Source: an uncultured Verrucomicrobia subdivision 3 bacterium (lineage in GTDB: Bacteria; Verrucomicrobiota; Verrucomicrobiia; Limisphaerales; UBA11358). From it: a stretch of 64,000 bases of DNA. Below, piece after piece: positions 17,655 to 28,300 of this stretch. How positions within the stretch are numbered: the stretch's first letter is position 1; every line of letters begins with the position of its first letter. Position numbers and translations under genes: made by a program. The stretch is from NCBI GenBank assembly GCA_903875465.1, contig CAIQWB010000105.1, positions 1 to 64,000 on the forward strand, in the 5' to 3' direction. The notes below the pieces were generated by a model. It searched no databases. It saw only the letters and a program-made list of their open reading frames with translations, and was not told the DNA's origin.

Positions 17655-18146
17655 ATGAAAAGCCGAGGCGAAACCAAAAAGAAAGCGGCAGTCGCGGGTG
17701 ACCCGGAGGCATTATTGGCGGAATTCATCGCCAAATTCACGCCGGCGCACGCCCAACTGATTATCGATTGCCGGGCCGAACTGCGTCAACTCCTCCCCGG
17801 AGCGCTGGAGCTGGTCTATGACAATTATAATTTCTTTGTCATTGGCTACAGTGCTTCGGAACGCTCCTCGGATTGTATTCTTTCCCTGGCAGCGGCGGCC
17901 AATGGCGTGGGTTTGTCGTTTTATTATGGAGCCACGCTGCCGGATCCTGACCATCTATTGCAGGGCAGTGGCAGTCAAAATCGCTTCCTGCGCCTGCCCA
18001 CGGTGGAGGGTTTGCGAAACACCGGAGTGTTGGCCCTTATTCGGGCGGCGGTGGCCCAAGCCCGGACGCCTTTGCCGTCACAGGGTGGTAGCCGGACGAT
18101 TATTAAATCCATTTCGGCCAAGCAACGCCCACGTCGCAAGACCTGA
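17655..18146 (+). CDS. DUF1801 (YdhG-like) family protein
   Basis: 163 residues. After a Lys-rich start, the core motifs LVYDNYNFFVIGYS, ILSLAAAANGVGLSFYYGATLPDP and LLQGSGSQNRFLRL match the DUF1801 family of small cytoplasmic alpha/beta proteins found in many bacteria. Their function is not established, although some relatives are annotated as iron chaperones. The C-terminus (IIKSISAKQRPRRKT) is basic and conserved in the family. It stands alone, with no operon partner. Confidence 0.75.
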   Translation: MKSRGETKKKAAVAGDPEALLAEFIAKFTPAHAQLIIDCRAELRQLLPGALELVYDNYNFFVIGYSASERSSDCILSLAAAANGVGLSFYYGATLPDPDHLLQGSGSQNRFLRLPTVEGLRNTGVLALIRAAVAQARTPLPSQGGSRTIIKSISAKQRPRRKT

Positions 18147-18260
18147 TTTTGCGGCAACAGGTACCGGCTGAAAGCGCCTTGCGGGGGGGAGGGGAGGGGC
18201 GCCGGGCAAACCGCGCAGCAGCCGTTGCCGGTAGCGGGGCAGAAAAAGCATTTAAAACCG

Positions 18261-18288
18261 TTGACAAAAATATAATTACGCCCATAAT
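18261..18288 (+). promoter_or_regulatory. Orphan sigma-70-type promoter
   Basis: A perfect TTGACA (18261-18266), a 16-base spacer and CATAAT (18283-18288). A small CGAC/GTCG inverted repeat (18291-18305) sits at the predicted start of transcription. No gene follows within 480 bases, so a small RNA or a long leader is possible. Confidence 0.45.
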
Positions 18289-18637
18289 AGCGACTATAAA
18301 GGTCGTACTTAAATCGTTTAATGCGATAAAAAAGGTCATTTTAAGTTGGTTTTAATAAACTAATGACAATCAATATGATCGGTATTAGCGTTGATAAGCC
18401 GGCTGGTGCACTGGCCGATTTGATGAGTCGAAGGATGGCGATGCCAACCTCGGTGAACGGATGGTGTCAGCGCGGCGAAGCGCGAGGATTGTCGACGGGA
18501 CTAACGGGGGCACTGCCCCAGCCAGGGCCAGGCACGGACGGGCTTAACCCGTTTGCGGCACCACCATGGTTGCGCGGGTGGAAGGCAAGGGTGGGGAACA
18601 ATAATTTCACCAAAACTTCACAAATTTTGGCAAGTGC

Positions 18638-18661
18638 TTGGCAATTAACAAGATTTGCCAA
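18638..18661. promoter_or_regulatory. Operator-like palindrome upstream of the sedolisin gene
   Basis: TTGGCAA (18638-18644), ten bases, then TTGCCAA (18655-18661): a perfect interrupted palindrome ending 21 bases before a TTGACA -35. A further half-site TTGGCAA lies just upstream (18627-18633). The arrangement suits a dimeric regulator, of unknown identity. Confidence 0.45.
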
Positions 18662-18682
18662 TTGATTATGCTGCGGCTGGGT

Positions 18683-18711
18683 TTGACATTTCGCACGGAA
18701 GAATTTAGGAT
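18683..18711 (+). promoter_or_regulatory. Candidate promoter of the sedolisin gene
   Basis: TTGACA (18683-18688), a 17-base spacer and TAGGAT (18706-18711), 72 bases upstream of the ATG. Confidence 0.5.
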
Positions 18712-18783
18712 TTTGGAGGTAATGCGGTCGTTAACGGTCGTCTCAACGATGGCCGTACAGGGTAATCGTCAAACAAGGTACAC

Positions 18784-21700
18784 ATGAGGAAATCCGTTTT
18801 TAAGCCCGTGGTGGCTATTGGGTGGACTGCCGTATGGCTATGGTTGGCACCGGCACTGGTTGCTGCCCCCACGATGACCAGACATGCATTGGCCGCGCCG
18901 TTGCCCCAGGCGGCAAAGCAGCTCGGCCCCATCACCTCCTTGCTGGCGACGAATCAGTTGCAATTAGCGATCAGTTTGCCCCTGCGCGATGCGGCGGGAT
19001 TGAAAGTGTTTCTGGAAAACCTGCAAAATCCGGCCAGCCCCGATTACCATCAATATCTCACCCCGGCCCAGTTCACCGACAAGTACGGACCCAGCCAGCA
19101 AGATTACCAAACGGTAATTGATTTCGCAGCCAGCCATGGCTTGCAAGTCACCGGCCTGCATCCCAACCGGTTGGTATTGGATGTGGCCGGATCGGTGGCC
19201 GATATTGAAAAAACCTTTCAGGTCAAGATGCGGGTTTATCCGCATCCCACAGAATCCCGGACATTTTATGCACCCGATACCCAGCCCACGGTGGATGGTT
19301 CGCTGCCGGTTTCCTTGCTGAGTGTGAGCGGGCTGGACAATTATTCGCTGCCGCAACCGGCCAGTCTGCACCATGTGGACACCGGAACTTCCGGAACCAC
19401 CGGAACCACCGGAACCAGCGTTAGCACGGGCGTCACCGGTGTGACAGGTGTCACTGGGGCCAGTCCCCAAGGAGGCAGCGCGCCCAACGGTTCCGGCCAG
19501 TTTTTTGGCAAGGACTTCCGGCTGGCCTATGCCAATGGCACGACCCTGACCGGGGCAGGGCAGACGGTGGCATTGCTCGAATTTGACGGGTATTACTCCA
19601 ACGATATCGCGGCCTATGAATCGGCCGCAAGCATCGCCGCCGTGCCGCTCGTTAACATTCCGGTTAACGGGGGGATTGCCACACCGGGCGCGGGTAATGA
19701 TGAAGTGTCACTGGATATCGAAATGGCGGTCGACATGGCACCCGGACTGTCCAAAGTCTACGTTTACGAAGCGGGTCCGGGCACTTCCTGGCTGACCCTT
19801 TTAAGCCGCATGGCCAATGACAACCTTTCCCACCAGATTGGCTGTTCGTGGTACAAACCCAATGGTTTGGCGGACCCGGCCGCCGACCAAATTTTTCAAC
19901 AAATGGCCGCTGAAGGACAAACTTTTTTAAGTGCTTCTGGTGATTATGATGCTTACAACGGTTTGATCAGCTTCCCCGATGATGACCCTTACATCACCAT
20001 GGTGGGGGGCACGACGCTGACCACGGCAAGCCGGGGTGGCCTGCGGACGGCGGAAACGGTATGGAATAACGGATATCAAGCCAGCTCCGGGCAATATTTG
20101 GGAACTGGGGGAGGAGTCAGCACGCAGTATCCCATTCCCACCTGGCAAGCGGGAATTAATTCTTTTGGGAATAATGGCGGGGCGACGTTTGCGCGCAATG
20201 TGCCGGATGTCGCGCTGACGGCCGATAACATATATATTAAATATGGTAACGGGCAGAATACCGTGGTCGTTGGCACCAGTTGCGCCGCGCCCTTGTGGGC
20301 GGGTTTCATGGCGTTGGTAAATCAGAAAGCTGCGGCAGCGGGCCTGCCACCGGCGGGTTTCATTAATCCGGCGGTTTATGAGCTGGCGAATGAATCCACG
20401 TACAATTCAAACTTTTTCGACATCACCACGGGAAACAATTTTAATGCCGTCAGTCCCAATTTATTTTCGGCAGTGACCAACTATGATCTGTGCACCGGCC
20501 TGGGCACGCCCAAAGGCACCAATTTGATTAATGCCCTGGTCAGCCCCGATCCCCTGGCAGTGGTCTCCAACACCGGGTTCAAAGCCGTGGGAACCCCTGC
20601 GGGCACTTTCAACATCGCTGCCCAAACTTTTACCATCACGAACGTGGGTACCGGGGCGCTTTCTTGGTCGATTATCAACACCTCCCTGTGGCTGAATGCC
20701 TCCAAGACCAGCGGCACTTTGGCGGTGGGCGGCACCGACAGCGTGACGATACTTTTAAACGCGACGGCGAGCAATTTGCCGCCGGCCACTTACACGGCCA
20801 CCCTGTCATTTTCCAATGTCACCAGCCATGTGGGGCATTACCGCTATTTTGCCCTGACCACCGTTGATCCCTTGCAGGTCCTGCTGCCCAGCCCGTTGCT
20901 GTTTGCCGGCCCCCCCGGCGGTCCCTTAACGCCCGGCTTGCAGTCCATTATTTTAACGAATCCCACGGCCAGCACCTTGAACTGGAGTTTGAACAATCCC
21001 TCGGTTTGGTATACTGCGGCCCCACTTACGGGCAGTTTGCTGCCGGGTTCGCAGGCGGTTGTCACGATTTCACCGACCGCGGCCGCGAATAACCTGGGCG
21101 ACGGAAATTATTTTACCACCTTTGCCATCACCAATCTGGGCAGTCGCTATGTCCAGTTGGTGCCGAGCACCCTGGCGGTGGGGATAGTTCAGAATGGCGG
21201 CTTTGAAACGGGGGATTTTACCGGCTGGACTTTGATTGGGAATACCCATGACGGAACCAACGTTTACAACGCGGTGGTTAACACCAATTCCCTGAATGGT
21301 GGTGCCGGGCTAAATTTCGTTCACACGGGTAACTACGGGGCCTTTCTCGGGGACACGAACCTGGCCACGCTCGCCCAGAGTGTGCCAACGACCCCGGGCC
21401 AAAAGTATTTATTATCCTTCTGGCTTACCAGTCCGCAAAGCGGGACGGGGCAGCAATTTTTTGTGGATTGGAACACTAATGCCGGGGCAGCCAATCAGAT
21501 ATTTTTTGTTACCAACCCGCCCGTGCTGGCCTGGACCAATCTGACCTTCACGGTCACAGCCACGGGCACAAATACCACGCTGCTCTTTGGTGCCGCGAAT
21601 CCGCCGGATGGTTTTGGGCTGGATGACGTGGTTTTAAAAGCCATTAGTTCCCCCGGGCTGGTGAGCCAGCCCACCAATGTGACCGTGCTGGTGGGAGGCA

Positions 21701-23709
21701 CGGCCCAATTTGCCGCCACGGTCACGGGCGCGGTTCCCTTGGTGTACCAATGGCGCAAAAATGATATTAATCTGGCGAACAATCCCCAAATCGCCGGAGT
21801 GAACACGCCCACACTGACGCTGACGGGGGTCACGGTGGCCAGTGCGGGCAACTACTCATTGGTGGTAACCAATGCCTATGGGGCGGTGACCAGCAGTGAG
21901 GCGGCGCTCACGGTGTTGGATCCGCCGGTGATCACCGCGCCACTGACCAATGAAACCGTACAATGTGGCAGCGATCTGACCCTGGCGGTGAATGCGACGG
22001 GGGCCGCGCCTTTGGCTTATCAATGGAGCCTGAATGGCACGCCGGTGGCCGAGGCCACCAGCAGTAGTTTCGCCCTGCTAAATGTGCATCAACCCAACCC
22101 GTTGGTGTCGGTCACAGTGACTAATCAATACGGCAGCCTCACCAATGCCATTTACTTATATGTCGTCGATACGCTGCCGCCGGCGATCAACCTTAACGGG
22201 CCGAATCCGCTCTACGTGGAATTGGGCTCGACTTACACGGAACCCGGGGCGACGGCCAGTGATGCCTGTGCCGGGGCAGTTCCGGTGGTGGTGGCCGGGG
22301 CGGTCAATGCGAGTTTGGCTGGCACGAATCTAATCACGTACCTGGCCGATGACGGCAGTGGCAATACCAACAGTCTGGTGCGCCAAGTCATTGTGCAGGA
22401 CACCACGCCGCCGACCATTGTGTGGAGTTTCACGAACTTGATGCTGGCTGCCGGCTCCAACTGCTCGGTGGCGCTGCCGGATGTAACCGGTACCAATTTC
22501 ATTCTGGCCAGTGATGTGTCCGGGGCGATCACGATAGCCCAAACTCCCACCAATAATACGTCGCTTGGTTTGGGAACGAATTGGGTGGTGCTCACCGTAA
22601 CGGATGCCTCCGGCAACGCGGCTTATGTTACCAACAGCGTGGTCGTGAGCGACGCGACCCCGCCGTGGTTTGCCTTGCAGCCACAGGGCTTGACTAATTC
22701 TGCGGGCACGTCCGCCGGGCTTAGTGCCGCCGCCGTCGCCTGCACACCGGTGACTTATCAATGGTATTTCAATAACACCGCCTTGCCGGGCCAGACGAAT
22801 TTCGCCTTGAACTTGCCGGCGGTTAATTCCAGCAACACGGGTAACTATTTCGTGACAGCCAGTGCGGCCGGTGGTGCCACCACTAGTTCCGTCGTGTTTT
22901 TGAGCGTCGTTTTAAATAACGCGACCCTCGGACTAGCCTCCTCCTTGAATCCCGCAGGCTACCGTTCCGATGTGGCGTTCATCGCCCAAATCAGTCCGAC
23001 CAATGCGACGGGCACCGTGCAATTGCTCGCGGGCACGAACCTTTTCAATCCGCAAAGTGTGGCTGGCGCACCTTGGGTGACGAATGACCTTAACACCCTG
23101 CCTCGTGGCACCAATTTGATCACGGTGATCTATTCGGGCGATGCCAATTATTCACCGGCCACCAACACCCTGTGGGAGATTGTCACCAATCACCCGCCGG
23201 TGGCCCAAACGGTGCAGTTTACCCGAACGGCGGATCAGCCATTAGTCATTGCGGTGGGCGATCTGGCAACGAACTGGGTGGATGTGGATGGGGACACCTT
23301 GTCCTTAGTGGCAGTGGGTGTCAGCACCAACGGGGTGGTCCTGGCGGAAACTGCGGGAACCCTCACCTATTTTAGCACAAACAATGTGGCTGATCAGTTT
23401 TATGGCACCATCGCGGACGGCTTTGGCGGCACTAATGTGCAACTGATCAACATCGTGGTCACCGCGCCCACGAACTCCCTGCCCAACATCACCGGGATTG
23501 TGGCCAATTCGGATGGAAGCTTTAGTTTAACTCTGACGGGGGCGCCGGGACTCACTTATGTCTTGGAAACCTCTACCGACTTGGGGGCGGCAACCACGTG
23601 GCAACCGGTGGCCACCAATGTGGCCGGGTTAAACCCAGTGTGGAATTTTACGGATGTGCAGGCCACTAATCATTCCCAGCAATTTTACCGGCTAAGACTG
23701 GTGCAATAA
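18784..23709 (+). CDS. Secreted sedolisin (S53) peptidase with Ig/HYR tail
   Basis: 1641 residues. A signal peptide (1-28) is followed by a pro-kumamolisin activation domain (about 35-190), a Gly/Thr linker (about 199-240) made of GTTGT and GVTGV repeats, and the S53 catalytic domain (about 240-592). Candidate catalytic residues are Glu307 and Asp311 (DEVSLDIEM), Asp387 (SASGDYD) and Ser499 (GTSCAAP); DLCTGLGTP near the end suits the calcium site. About 1000 further residues carry BACON-like strands, a DUF642-like segment (NGGFETGDFTGW, about 803-955), Ig-like domains, an HYR-like domain and a C-terminal domain ending FYRLRLVQ. It should be an acid-acting endopeptidase that self-processes on export; the tail probably binds a substrate or the cell surface. 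A promoter with an operator-like palindrome lies upstream. Confidence 0.9.
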   Translation: MRKSVFKPVVAIGWTAVWLWLAPALVAAPTMTRHALAAPLPQAAKQLGPITSLLATNQLQLAISLPLRDAAGLKVFLENLQNPASPDYHQYLTPAQFTDKYGPSQQDYQTVIDFAASHGLQVTGLHPNRLVLDVAGSVADIEKTFQVKMRVYPHPTESRTFYAPDTQPTVDGSLPVSLLSVSGLDNYSLPQPASLHHVDTGTSGTTGTTGTSVSTGVTGVTGVTGASPQGGSAPNGSGQFFGKDFRLAYANGTTLTGAGQTVALLEFDGYYSNDIAAYESAASIAAVPLVNIPVNGGIATPGAGNDEVSLDIEMAVDMAPGLSKVYVYEAGPGTSWLTLLSRMANDNLSHQIGCSWYKPNGLADPAADQIFQQMAAEGQTFLSASGDYDAYNGLISFPDDDPYITMVGGTTLTTASRGGLRTAETVWNNGYQASSGQYLGTGGGVSTQYPIPTWQAGINSFGNNGGATFARNVPDVALTADNIYIKYGNGQNTVVVGTSCAAPLWAGFMALVNQKAAAAGLPPAGFINPAVYELANESTYNSNFFDITTGNNFNAVSPNLFSAVTNYDLCTGLGTPKGTNLINALVSPDPLAVVSNTGFKAVGTPAGTFNIAAQTFTITNVGTGALSWSIINTSLWLNASKTSGTLAVGGTDSVTILLNATASNLPPATYTATLSFSNVTSHVGHYRYFALTTVDPLQVLLPSPLLFAGPPGGPLTPGLQSIILTNPTASTLNWSLNNPSVWYTAAPLTGSLLPGSQAVVTISPTAAANNLGDGNYFTTFAITNLGSRYVQLVPSTLAVGIVQNGGFETGDFTGWTLIGNTHDGTNVYNAVVNTNSLNGGAGLNFVHTGNYGAFLGDTNLATLAQSVPTTPGQKYLLSFWLTSPQSGTGQQFFVDWNTNAGAANQIFFVTNPPVLAWTNLTFTVTATGTNTTLLFGAANPPDGFGLDDVVLKAISSPGLVSQPTNVTVLVGGTAQFAATVTGAVPLVYQWRKNDINLANNPQIAGVNTPTLTLTGVTVASAGNYSLVVTNAYGAVTSSEAALTVLDPPVITAPLTNETVQCGSDLTLAVNATGAAPLAYQWSLNGTPVAEATSSSFALLNVHQPNPLVSVTVTNQYGSLTNAIYLYVVDTLPPAINLNGPNPLYVELGSTYTEPGATASDACAGAVPVVVAGAVNASLAGTNLITYLADDGSGNTNSLVRQVIVQDTTPPTIVWSFTNLMLAAGSNCSVALPDVTGTNFILASDVSGAITIAQTPTNNTSLGLGTNWVVLTVTDASGNAAYVTNSVVVSDATPPWFALQPQGLTNSAGTSAGLSAAAVACTPVTYQWYFNNTALPGQTNFALNLPAVNSSNTGNYFVTASAAGGATTSSVVFLSVVLNNATLGLASSLNPAGYRSDVAFIAQISPTNATGTVQLLAGTNLFNPQSVAGAPWVTNDLNTLPRGTNLITVIYSGDANYSPATNTLWEIVTNHPPVAQTVQFTRTADQPLVIAVGDLATNWVDVDGDTLSLVAVGVSTNGVVLAETAGTLTYFSTNNVADQFYGTIADGFGGTNVQLINIVVTAPTNSLPNITGIVANSDGSFSLTLTGAPGLTYVLETSTDLGAATTWQPVATNVAGLNPVWNFTDVQATNHSQQFYRLRLVQ

Positions 23710-24104
23710 GTTTGGTTTCCACGGGATAGTGGCATGACATGTGCTTTTGATATTTCACAATACGGTAAGTGCCGTATGTAATTTGATTACAAACATTTGA
23801 AATGCGCCATAAAATACGGGGTGTTCAGCCAGTGGGCAGTGATTCCCCCGCGCGTTAGTGAGTCGAGTTCGGTGTCGCGAATCGCTCATGTGGGTGAAAA
23901 ATTTACATTGACAGGCGTTGGCCTTGGTTTAATTAATATAACATCACATATTTGGACTATGGCCACCTGGCCGGTAAAGAACAGGCATAGATATTTTTTT
24001 CATTGCCTTCCCCCCGGTCTGGAAACCTTGGCGGCCACTGGGCTCTGTCAGCCCAAGTAAAAGCAGCAGACCATACTATGCAACTAACAAATCCTTACGT
24101 AACC
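23710..24104. other. 395-base gap, AT-rich, no convincing gene
   Basis: It holds a small hairpin after the sedolisin gene (ATACGG/CCGTAT, 23760-23777, no T run) and an AT-rich promoter-like part. A short ORF at 23797-24060 has no family likeness and is not called. Confidence 0.45.
23908..23939 (+). promoter_or_regulatory. Weak candidate promoter of the prepilin-like gene
   Basis: A perfect TTGACA (23908-23913) with AT-rich sequence at the -10 position (AATTAA at 23931-23936 with 17-base spacing, or TAATAT at 23934-23939). Confidence 0.3.
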
Positions 24105-25064
24105 ATGAAACTCCAACCCCTATTTGAACACCCAGCACGCCAGCCCCAGTCGGGCAACCGCCCCTCGTTCGCGTCGGCTGGTTTTACTTTGATTGAACTG
24201 CTGGTGGTCATCGCCATCATTGCCATTCTGGCGGCCATGTTGCTGCCGGCTTTGGCCAACGCCAAGAAAAAGGCGCAGGGTATTCAGTGCATGAACAATC
24301 ACCGCCAACTGGCTTTGGCCTGGCGCATGTATTGTGATGACGCGAGTGATGTGGTGCCTTATGCCAGTACCTTTTCGGCGGGTTCCCGTGGATCAGCCAA
24401 CAGCGTGCTGATTGGCCAGGGGGCAACCCCGGCAGACGACTATGCCTGGCTCGGGATTCACATGGATGTGATGAGCGGCGGTAACCGCGCCAGTTGGGAT
24501 CCCACGCTCGACATGCAAAAGCGGCCGCTGTGGAAGTACGCGCCCAATACAGGGATTTACAAATGCCCGTCCGACACGTCCCAAGCTTCGCTGAATCAAG
24601 TGGTGCATGACCGTATTTTGACCATGTCCATGAACTTGTATGTGGGTGGCTTTGCCCCGGCACCGGGCGCATCGACCCAGCTCGGCACGGATGGCGGCTG
24701 GACGTGGGCGGATAATTACAAAATTTTCCACAAGTCCTCTTCCATTTCCCCGCCCTCCGGGATCTTCATCTTTCTCGACATGCGGCAGGACACGGTCAAC
24801 TGGAGCAATTTCATGAGTGATATGCACGGCAACAGCCCCACCGACCCGAGTCAGTACCAATGGGGCGATTTGCCGGGCTCTTACCACAATAAAGGTGGCG
24901 GTCTTTCCTTTTGCGATGGTCACGCGGAGCTGCATAAATGGCTGGATTCCCGCACCTGTCCGGCGCTGGCTCCCAACGGAACGGCTCTGAACACGAGCAC
25001 GCTGGATGCGAAAGGCAGCCAGGACGTCGCCTGGATGCAGGACAAAGCCTCCCGTCTTAATTAA
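24105..25064 (+). CDS. Prepilin-like protein with H-X9-DG C-terminal motif
   Basis: 319 residues from the ATG at 24105; ATGs at 24078 and 24003 are in frame and possible. A leader of about 25 residues ends SAG, followed by [21 protein letters not shown], a type IV prepilin/pseudopilin cleavage site and helix. The C-terminal half has the H-X9-DG motif ([18 protein letters not shown]) that defines a very numerous prepilin-like family in Planctomycetes and Verrucomicrobia; its role is not settled. It lies between two large exported-protein genes and could be handled by the pilus-like machine encoded at 32-47 kb. Confidence 0.88.
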   Translation: MKLQPLFEHPARQPQSGNRPSFASAGFTLIELLVVIAIIAILAAMLLPALANAKKKAQGIQCMNNHRQLALAWRMYCDDASDVVPYASTFSAGSRGSANSVLIGQGATPADDYAWLGIHMDVMSGGNRASWDPTLDMQKRPLWKYAPNTGIYKCPSDTSQASLNQVVHDRILTMSMNLYVGGFAPAPGASTQLGTDGGWTWADNYKIFHKSSSISPPSGIFIFLDMRQDTVNWSNFMSDMHGNSPTDPSQYQWGDLPGSYHNKGGGLSFCDGHAELHKWLDSRTCPALAPNGTALNTSTLDAKGSQDVAWMQDKASRLN

Positions 25065-25311
25065 ATAATGCCGCGCTTGCTTTCAACACCCCGCATGATG
25101 CAGTTGGTAGGTGCGCCGATTCAACATAACGAAACGAGTTAAATTTTGAGTCCGGCTTGCAGTTTCAAGCACACTGGCAGGCCGGCTCAAATCATAAAAA
25201 TTTCCTGACTGGGACGCCTGATTAAAAATCACGAACCGCAGGCAGGAACAGTCCAGTACATTAAAGTAACGTCAATTAACCCCGAAAAATAACAATGGAG
25301 ATTCAAGCCCA

Positions 25312-28300
25312 ATGAAATTAAAACTAAACCACAACCTTCGGCTGGCCGGCAGCTTGATGGTGGCCTTGACCGCAACGGTATCCGCCAAAGCGGATTACAC
25401 GTCCACGGTATTATCCCAAAATCCGGCTGCTTACTATCCTTTAAATGAATCGATAACCCCCTCGGTCTTTGGGGTTACCAATTCCGGTTCGCTGTCCACG
25501 GCTGCCAGCACCTATGTAAATCTGCCACCCCTCAACCAGCCTGGCCCCTTCCCCGGCAGTGTATCGGTGGCTCTGGATGGCTCCTCCCAATATATCACCA
25601 CCCCCTGGGTGGCGGGACTCAACACGTCCAGTTTCACCTTTGAAACCTGGGTCAACGCGGCGATCGTGCCGAATTTTGCCTATGTGGCTTCGGCGGTGAA
25701 TGTGAACAGCCCCCGGTCCGGTTGGTATCTGGCGCAAGACAATAACAGCACTTTTGGTTTGGGTTCCGCCTACGTGCTGCGCTTTTTTAATCAAAACAGC
25801 ACCACACCCAGTATCACGCTTTCCGCCAAGGTACCCCCGGCCGGAACTTGGGATCATCTGGTAATCACCTTTGATGGGACCACGGCCTCTTTCTACACCA
25901 ACGGGGTGCTGGCCCAAAGCGGTGTTCCCACTGCCAATGCCACCACGGGTTTGCGGTTTGTGCCGGACGATAACCAGCCGTTTACGGTGGGTTGCCGTAG
26001 TTCCCTGAACTTTTTCTGGGCGGGCAACGTGGCGCAAACCGCCATGTATGGCACCAGCCTTTCGGCTGCCAAGGTAGCGGCCCATTATGCCGCCGCCACG
26101 ACGGCCCCGGCCACGTATTCGGCCACGGTGCTGGCGGATGCGCCGTTGCAATATAACAAGTATATTGCCCCGCCGCAACCTGCCGCGCTCAACTTGGGCG
26201 CCACCGGTTCGGCGAACACCGGCTTGTACCTGGCGGATGCGGGCGTCGGCGCCCCGGGGCCGCAATCCCCGGCGGAACCTGGCTTTAGTGTGACCAACAC
26301 CGCAGCCACTTTCGATGCGGGTGGTGGCTCGGTCTTGCTGCCTGGTTTTAATTTCAACACCAACACGGTGACCATCTCCGGGTGGGTCAACGCGACCAAC
26401 GCCCAAAAGCTGGCGGCGGGCATTGTGGTGTGTGATGCCGGCGGCACCTATGCCGGTATCACCATTGACGGTGTGAGTGGTGGCTTGGGTTTGGGTTATG
26501 TTTGGAATAACGACCCGCTCACCTACAACTGGAGTCCGAGCGCGGATGCTGGCTTGCCGGCCCTCCCGGACTCGCAATGGGCCTATGTGGCACTGGTGGT
26601 GCAACCCACCGAGGCGGACCTCTATTTGGCCACGCAGGATGGCACCTTCTCCAGTGTGACCAATTATTTCAACCACATTAATCAAACGTTTTCCGGCAGC
26701 ACCACCATTGGTACCGACGCCGGCCAGGCAACTTACAGTTTCAATGGTGCCATTGATGAAGTCGGCATCTGGAACCGCTCGTTGTCCTCCGGCGAGTTGT
26801 ACACCCAATTTGGTGCCGCCCTCGGTAATGTGGCGCCGAAAATTTTCGGTGATCCCCCGAGCCCCAGCCAGCCGATTGTGGCCGGCGATACGCTGGTGCT
26901 GACCCCGAACATCGGTGGAACTCCGAGCTTGAGCTATCAATGGTACCTGAATGGCAACCCGGTTGCCGGGGCCACCAATTCAGTTTACACCAAGCCGAAC
27001 TTTAGCATCGCCGGTGATTCTGGCGCTTACTATGTGGTGGTGACGAACCTTTATGGTTCCGCCACGAGCGGCGTGGCCACCGTCACGGGCCAGATTGCCA
27101 CCGCTCCGGTTATCGTGGCTGGTCCGGTGGGCGGCACCATCTATCCTGGTGGCGTGCTTAATCTGAATGTCGTAGCCACCGGTGGTGGTCTCAAATTCCA
27201 ATGGAAAAAAGGCGGCACCAACATCGTTGGCGCCACCAGCGCACAGTATTATGTGGCCAACGTGACCAATGTTAACGCGGGTTCCTATTCCGTCACGGTC
27301 ACCAACACGTTGGGAGCCACGAACCTCGGGCCGGCCTTGGTTGTCGTTCCGACGCTCACGACGGGCAGCTACGCGCAAGTTGTCGATGCCGATGGTCCGG
27401 AAGCGTGGTGGCGTTTGGATGAATCCGCAGTCACCAATGGTACTATCATGCAGGATGGCACGGGCCGCCACTCCGGGGTTTACACCAACTTGGGTGGTTT
27501 GACATTGGGTAGCGCCGGTGCGATCAGCGGTCCGCTGGCCGGCACCGCTGCTAAATTCAATGGCGACGGCAGCTACGGATATGTCCCTTACTTCGGCAAC
27601 CTGAGCAACCAGAAGTTCTCCTTGGAGCTCTGGGCCAAATTGCCCTCGGCCCTCAGTGGCTTGGTCGCGGCTTCCTCTGAAGATAGCAGTGGCGACGGTT
27701 ACGGCATTGGCTCCGGCACCTACTGGGTGGGCTATGCTGGTGGCAAAACCTTTGGTCAGGCTCCGGGCGGCGGCTCCTCCCCGAACAATGTGAGTTACGA
27801 CCCCACCATCTATCCCGGGGTTTGGACGCACATCGTCATTGAGTACAATCCCTCCGGCAATTCCAGCTATCCTTACCAGGTTTACATCAATGGTAAAACG
27901 GACGGTTATATTTGGGGCGGGGCGGCCTTGAATAACAGCCAGCCCTTCATCATTGGTGGCTTGGGCAATGGTCCGTCCTCGATTCTGACCCGCGCCTTTA
28001 ACGGCTCGGTGGATGAAGTGGCCTTCTATACCAAACTCCTCTCGGCCACCCAAATTCAGGCGCATTATGCCGCCGGATATTTCGGCGTGCCCCCGACGAT
28101 CACCACCCAGCCCCTCTCGCAGAACGCTTTTCTGGGCCAGTCGGTGACGTTCTCGACCGCTGCTGCCGGCGCTCCGACCATCGGCCTCCAATGGCGTAAG
28201 AACGGCGTGGCCCTTGCGGGTCAGACCAACGCCACCTTGACGGTCAGCAATGTGACCTATGCCTCCGCCAGTGACGCTTATAGCGTGATTGCGACGAATG

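Larger units (their letters stand above)
18147..18783. other. 637-base gap with two promoters and an operator-like palindrome, no gene
   Basis: There is a GC-rich part at about 18165-18240, then a sharply AT-rich part at 18241-18380 with an orphan promoter, then a GC-rich part with small hairpins (GGGG/CCCC at 18507-18519, ACGGG/CCCGT at 18538-18552), then a second AT-rich part carrying the sedolisin promoter. The only sizeable ORF (18363-18665) has no recognisable protein character. Confidence 0.5.

Noticed and set aside
18363-18665. 100-residue frame in the gap before the sedolisin
   Set aside because: No family likeness, uneven composition, and it crosses hairpins and the sedolisin upstream region.
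23760-23777. Hairpin after the sedolisin gene as its terminator
   Set aside because: The stem is only six pairs and is not followed by a T run; kept only as a note in the gap entry.
23797-24060. 87-residue frame before the prepilin-like gene
   Set aside because: No recognisable motif and it overlaps the probable promoter of the next gene.
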